Below, in pieces: positions 61,473-64,000 of a stretch of DNA of 64,000 bases; position 1 is the first letter of the stretch, and every line of letters begins with the position of its first letter. The position numbers were made by a program, and so were the translations under genes. The notes below the pieces were generated by a model. That model was given only the letters and a program-made list of their open reading frames with translations. It did not search any database and was not told the origin of the DNA. Source of the stretch: Leptodontidium sp. MPI-SDFR-AT-0119 (lineage: Eukaryota > Ascomycota > Leotiomycetes > Helotiales > Leptodontidiaceae); contig JAHLEZ010000012.1 of the NCBI GenBank assembly GCA_020726505.1, positions 806,001 to 870,000 on the forward strand. Direction: 5' to 3'.

Positions 61473-62899
61473 TTACTCGAAATCTATCAGGACACTTGGA
61501 GGACGGCTAGGTGGTGCGGTACAGGAGGCTATGATACATGTCAGAGGCTGTCCCAGGTTATAGGTCGCTCAAGAAGGGTTTGGCTGACGAGAGATTTGAG
61601 GGTGGAGTAAGTATTCTCGGACCAATAAAACACTGGAAAAGGAATCTCTGGGTGGGCTTCAAGAACAATATCCACAAGGAGGAGCGGACGGAGCGTACTG
61701 TCCGAAGCCGCCTAGGTATCGATGAGAGAGGGAGAAGGTATCCGGAAGTCGCGGCTTCCTCTGGATGCCACGGAGGGGAGGGAAATGGGAAGGGAATGAA
61801 TGGATGGAAGGCGATGAAAGTCGAACCACTGTTATGTTGGAAGGAGCCTTTGGAGCAGCCTGGCAGGGTATGTACAGTACCTAGGTAGGTGCACCTGGAT
61901 ATATATATGATCAGTTCCTGTGAGGAGGCGCAAAGAGAGAAGAGAAAGGAGACGCACCAGACCCAGACCCAGACTAGACCGACCAGACCGACCTGCTTCA
62001 AAGAACGGAGAACGACGCGTCAAAGGGGTTTGTGAGGTGGTGAGCGTTTGTACCAGGTAGGTGGGTAGGTAGTTAGGTAGTTAGGTAAGAGTAATGTAAA
62101 GTTGAATGCTGAGGCTGTTCTGATGTTGATTGGAAACGTGGAGGGGAGGACGCGAGGCGAGGGCCGGCCTGTGGTTCCCACCCAGTTGGGAAAGGAAAGA
62201 AAGATCCCAGATTCACTCGAGCCCACCTATTCAAGCTGACAACGGACTCCTAACCAAAGTACAGTACTTCTACTGCTGCGTCGAAAGCAGCGGCATCCCA
62301 CCCTAGTTGTTAGAAGCAAGCAAATAGCCGGGGCGAGGTCTTTGTTCGTTTCCAGGAAGTCATGTTGTGTTTGTGTACTATGTCACACTGGATGTGTTTG
62401 CAGCCGAGAGATGGAATTTTAGATCCTAGGAGCATAGCTCACTCTGTACTTAATACCTACATCAACCCACAGTCAAAACAATTACTCAATCAGTCGTATA
62501 AATGGAAAAGGGGGGCATTAAATTGACTATGTTCCAGGAAGATCAACTCATGTACTGTACTCATTTCAGATTCCCCAATGCCGTCCCCCTCATACACTTA
62601 TCATAACTCACCACCATGACCCCATGCCATACCATCCATCCATCCTGTGGGTTGAGAAGCGAGATGATGCATATACCAAGGGGAATGTCCCAAAACTCTA
62701 GGTTCCAGACCCTGCACTCAAATTCCCATTATACCACAACCTTCTCACTGACTCCTGTGATTTCCCCCTCGTCTCCTGGACTGGGCTCCCCCTTCTGTTC
62801 AGTCATCTTGTCGTCAGACACGTCTCCCCTACCCAAAACCAAAGCTTTCCTCTCCCCATCAACCAAAACCAAGCTCTCATCATCCTTTGGCGTGATGGT
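61473..62899. other. Intergenic region, promoter side of the Asn-rich gene
   Basis: 1.4 kb without a supported gene. Open frames at 61538-61888 (plus) and 61558-62001 (minus) have no motif. GGTAGGTAGTTAGGTAG repeats lie at about 62057-62088. Confidence 0.5.
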
Positions 62900-64000
62900 T
62901 CACTCCACTTCACCATTATCCACGACCTTAGTCTCCGTAGGGATTTCGTCCTCCTTCTCCTCATCCTTCTTACCCTCGTCGGCTTTGCCCTCCTTCTCGC
63001 CCTCATCGATCTTCTCCTCCTCATCATCCTCAACATCTGCATCTGCACCCTCATCGTCCTCTTTCTTAGCAACCCTCTCCACTCTCCTCGACATCTCACC
63101 TAAACTCTCATCCCAAATCAAAAGATCTAACCCCTCGTCCTTACTATAAACCCTAAACCCAACAATGCAAACCGCATTCCAAGGCTCTGTCTCATCTTCA
63201 TCATCGCTATTGCTACTTCTCGACTTAGTACCCGGCGCAGGGGTGTTGCTGACCGGTCTAGGTTTGAGAGTCGGCTCGTCATCACTGTACATGTCTTCGA
63301 AGTCAGAGATGGGACTTGCGCTTGATTCCCCTTCTGATGTGATGTACTGTTGACGTTGAGATGCGCCGCGGGGGTAGTTGCGCTGATCTGTGGAGTCCTT
63401 ATGCTCTCGTGGGAAGGGTGGAGGAGGAGGTGGTGGGCCAGGATGGAGGGATGGGACGCGAACTAATTGTGGCGGTGAACCAGCGACGGTGCTGCTCTTG
63501 GGTGTCTCGGGTGTTCCTTGGGACTCATCGGTGACTGAAGCTCCACACGTCTCCTCGGTCTGCACTCCTTTGTCGGTGTCCCGCAGGAGCTGTGCCTCCG
63601 AGTCAATCGGTGCAGCTGTCTGGTAAGAATCAGACTTCGATGCTGTTTGGTCTTCCGTCTGAACCGACTTGTCATCCTTCTCAAAAGTCACCTCTTTAAC
63701 ATCTTCCGTCTGAACCGATTTATCCTTCGGCTCCTTCTCCTCGTTCTCCTTCACAACAGCAGCATCTTTCGCCTCCTTTCGCTCTCGCTTCTCTCGGTTC
63801 TTCCTGTCTTGTTTCCGAACAATCTCACGACTCAGGTGTCTCTTCTCCCAATTCTTCTTCCGAGTAGCGATTCTGGCTTCGCGGGCTTTGGCCTTGTCGT
63901 GTGCTTTCCGTGTCATGTCCTTCGAGTGCGAGTGAGCGGCTCCTTTGCTGTGAGCGATGTCGTAAGACATACCGACTTGAGCCAATTTATCGTTGTCTAC
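62900..64000 (-). CDS. Charged Lys/Glu-rich protein, C-terminal part (5' end outside window)
   Basis: The minus-strand frame is open from the right edge of the window to the TGA at 62900, at least 366 codons, so the gene continues beyond 64000. A first part is strongly basic and probably helical (KAREARIATRKKNWEKR, REIVRKQDRKNREKRER). Then come near-repeats DKSVQTED (twice) and DKGVQTEE, a PPPPPPP run, a Ser-rich acidic stretch, one ordered-looking segment (EPWNAVCIVGFRVYSKDEGLDLLIWD) and a Glu/Asp/Lys-rich tail. The segment around VCIVGFRVYSK is the only part likely to be folded. No family recognised. Confidence 0.75.
   Translation of the reverse strand, partial: VDNDKLAQVGMSYDIAHSKGAAHSHSKDMTRKAHDKAKAREARIATRKKNWEKRHLSREIVRKQDRKNREKRERKEAKDAAVVKENEEKEPKDKSVQTEDVKEVTFEKDDKSVQTEDQTASKSDSYQTAAPIDSEAQLLRDTDKGVQTEETCGASVTDESQGTPETPKSSTVAGSPPQLVRVPSLHPGPPPPPPPFPREHKDSTDQRNYPRGASQRQQYITSEGESSASPISDFEDMYSDDEPTLKPRPVSNTPAPGTKSRSSNSDDEDETEPWNAVCIVGFRVYSKDEGLDLLIWDESLGEMSRRVERVAKKEDDEGADADVEDDEEEKIDEGEKEGKADEGKKDEEKEDEIPTETKVVDNGEVE

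Overview
The window is nuclear DNA of a filamentous ascomycete (Pezizomycotina; a leotiomycete is my guess, not provable from this sequence). Evidence: short 50-110 nt introns with GTRNGT donors and CTRAY branch points, typical fungal housekeeping genes, and transposons whose reading frames are kept but filled with TAA/TAG stops, which is the mark of C-to-T repeat-induced point mutation (RIP). The window has two compartments: a mostly AT-rich transposon graveyard (1 to about 34.3 kb) and a compact, gene-rich euchromatic block (about 35.6-64 kb).

Graveyard. 1-5 kb is decayed sequence with one minus-strand degenerate ORF. At 5.1-7.7 kb lies a minus-strand Ty1/copia gag-pol remnant (copia-Z) ending in a 75-codon AAT run, followed by a 30-bp minisatellite at 8.1-8.4 kb. 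From 10.67 to 29.01 kb I read a Russian doll: a Mutator-like element (MULE) with terminal inverted repeats is split by a copia element (copia-X, 12,767-28,734, CATCG duplicated at both ends). Copia-X is in turn split by a younger copia (copia-Y, 19,868-28,015, 185-bp LTRs differing at two bases, TATAG duplicated) and holds a solo LTR (18,828-18,998, TATAT duplicated). Copia-Y carries a three-exon ORF on the opposite strand between RNase H and its 3' LTR, and a small LTR-bounded mini-unit at its 5' end. At 29.3-31.45 kb are a gypsy-type solo LTR, the 3' end of a chromodomain Ty3/gypsy element with its LTR, and LTRs of a second copia-X subfamily. At 31.5-34.3 kb a dead LtrA-like membrane-protein gene is split by a 1,255-bp Tc1-type transposon whose ends can be placed to the base.

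Gene block. Fourteen complete genes and one partial gene follow: mitochondrial succinate/fumarate carrier (SFC1), twinfilin, Mediator MED22, tRNA pseudouridine synthase PUS1, TFIIE alpha, a family X DNA polymerase, an MGST3-like MAPEG protein, a TNA1-like MFS transporter, a small four-helix membrane protein, an Mpp6-like exosome cofactor with a zinc knuckle, complex I subunit NDUFS6, CFIm25, a UPF0047/YjbQ protein, a 12-exon Asn/Gly/Trp-rich protein, and the 3' part of a charged protein running off the right edge. They are ordinary housekeeping genes with no operon logic. Transcription and RNA-processing functions (MED22, PUS1, TFIIE alpha, Mpp6, CFIm25) are common. The most unusual items are the antisense spliced ORF in copia-Y, the copia-Y mini-unit, the contrast between its near-identical LTRs and its broken ORF, and the phase-2 exon array of the Asn-rich gene.
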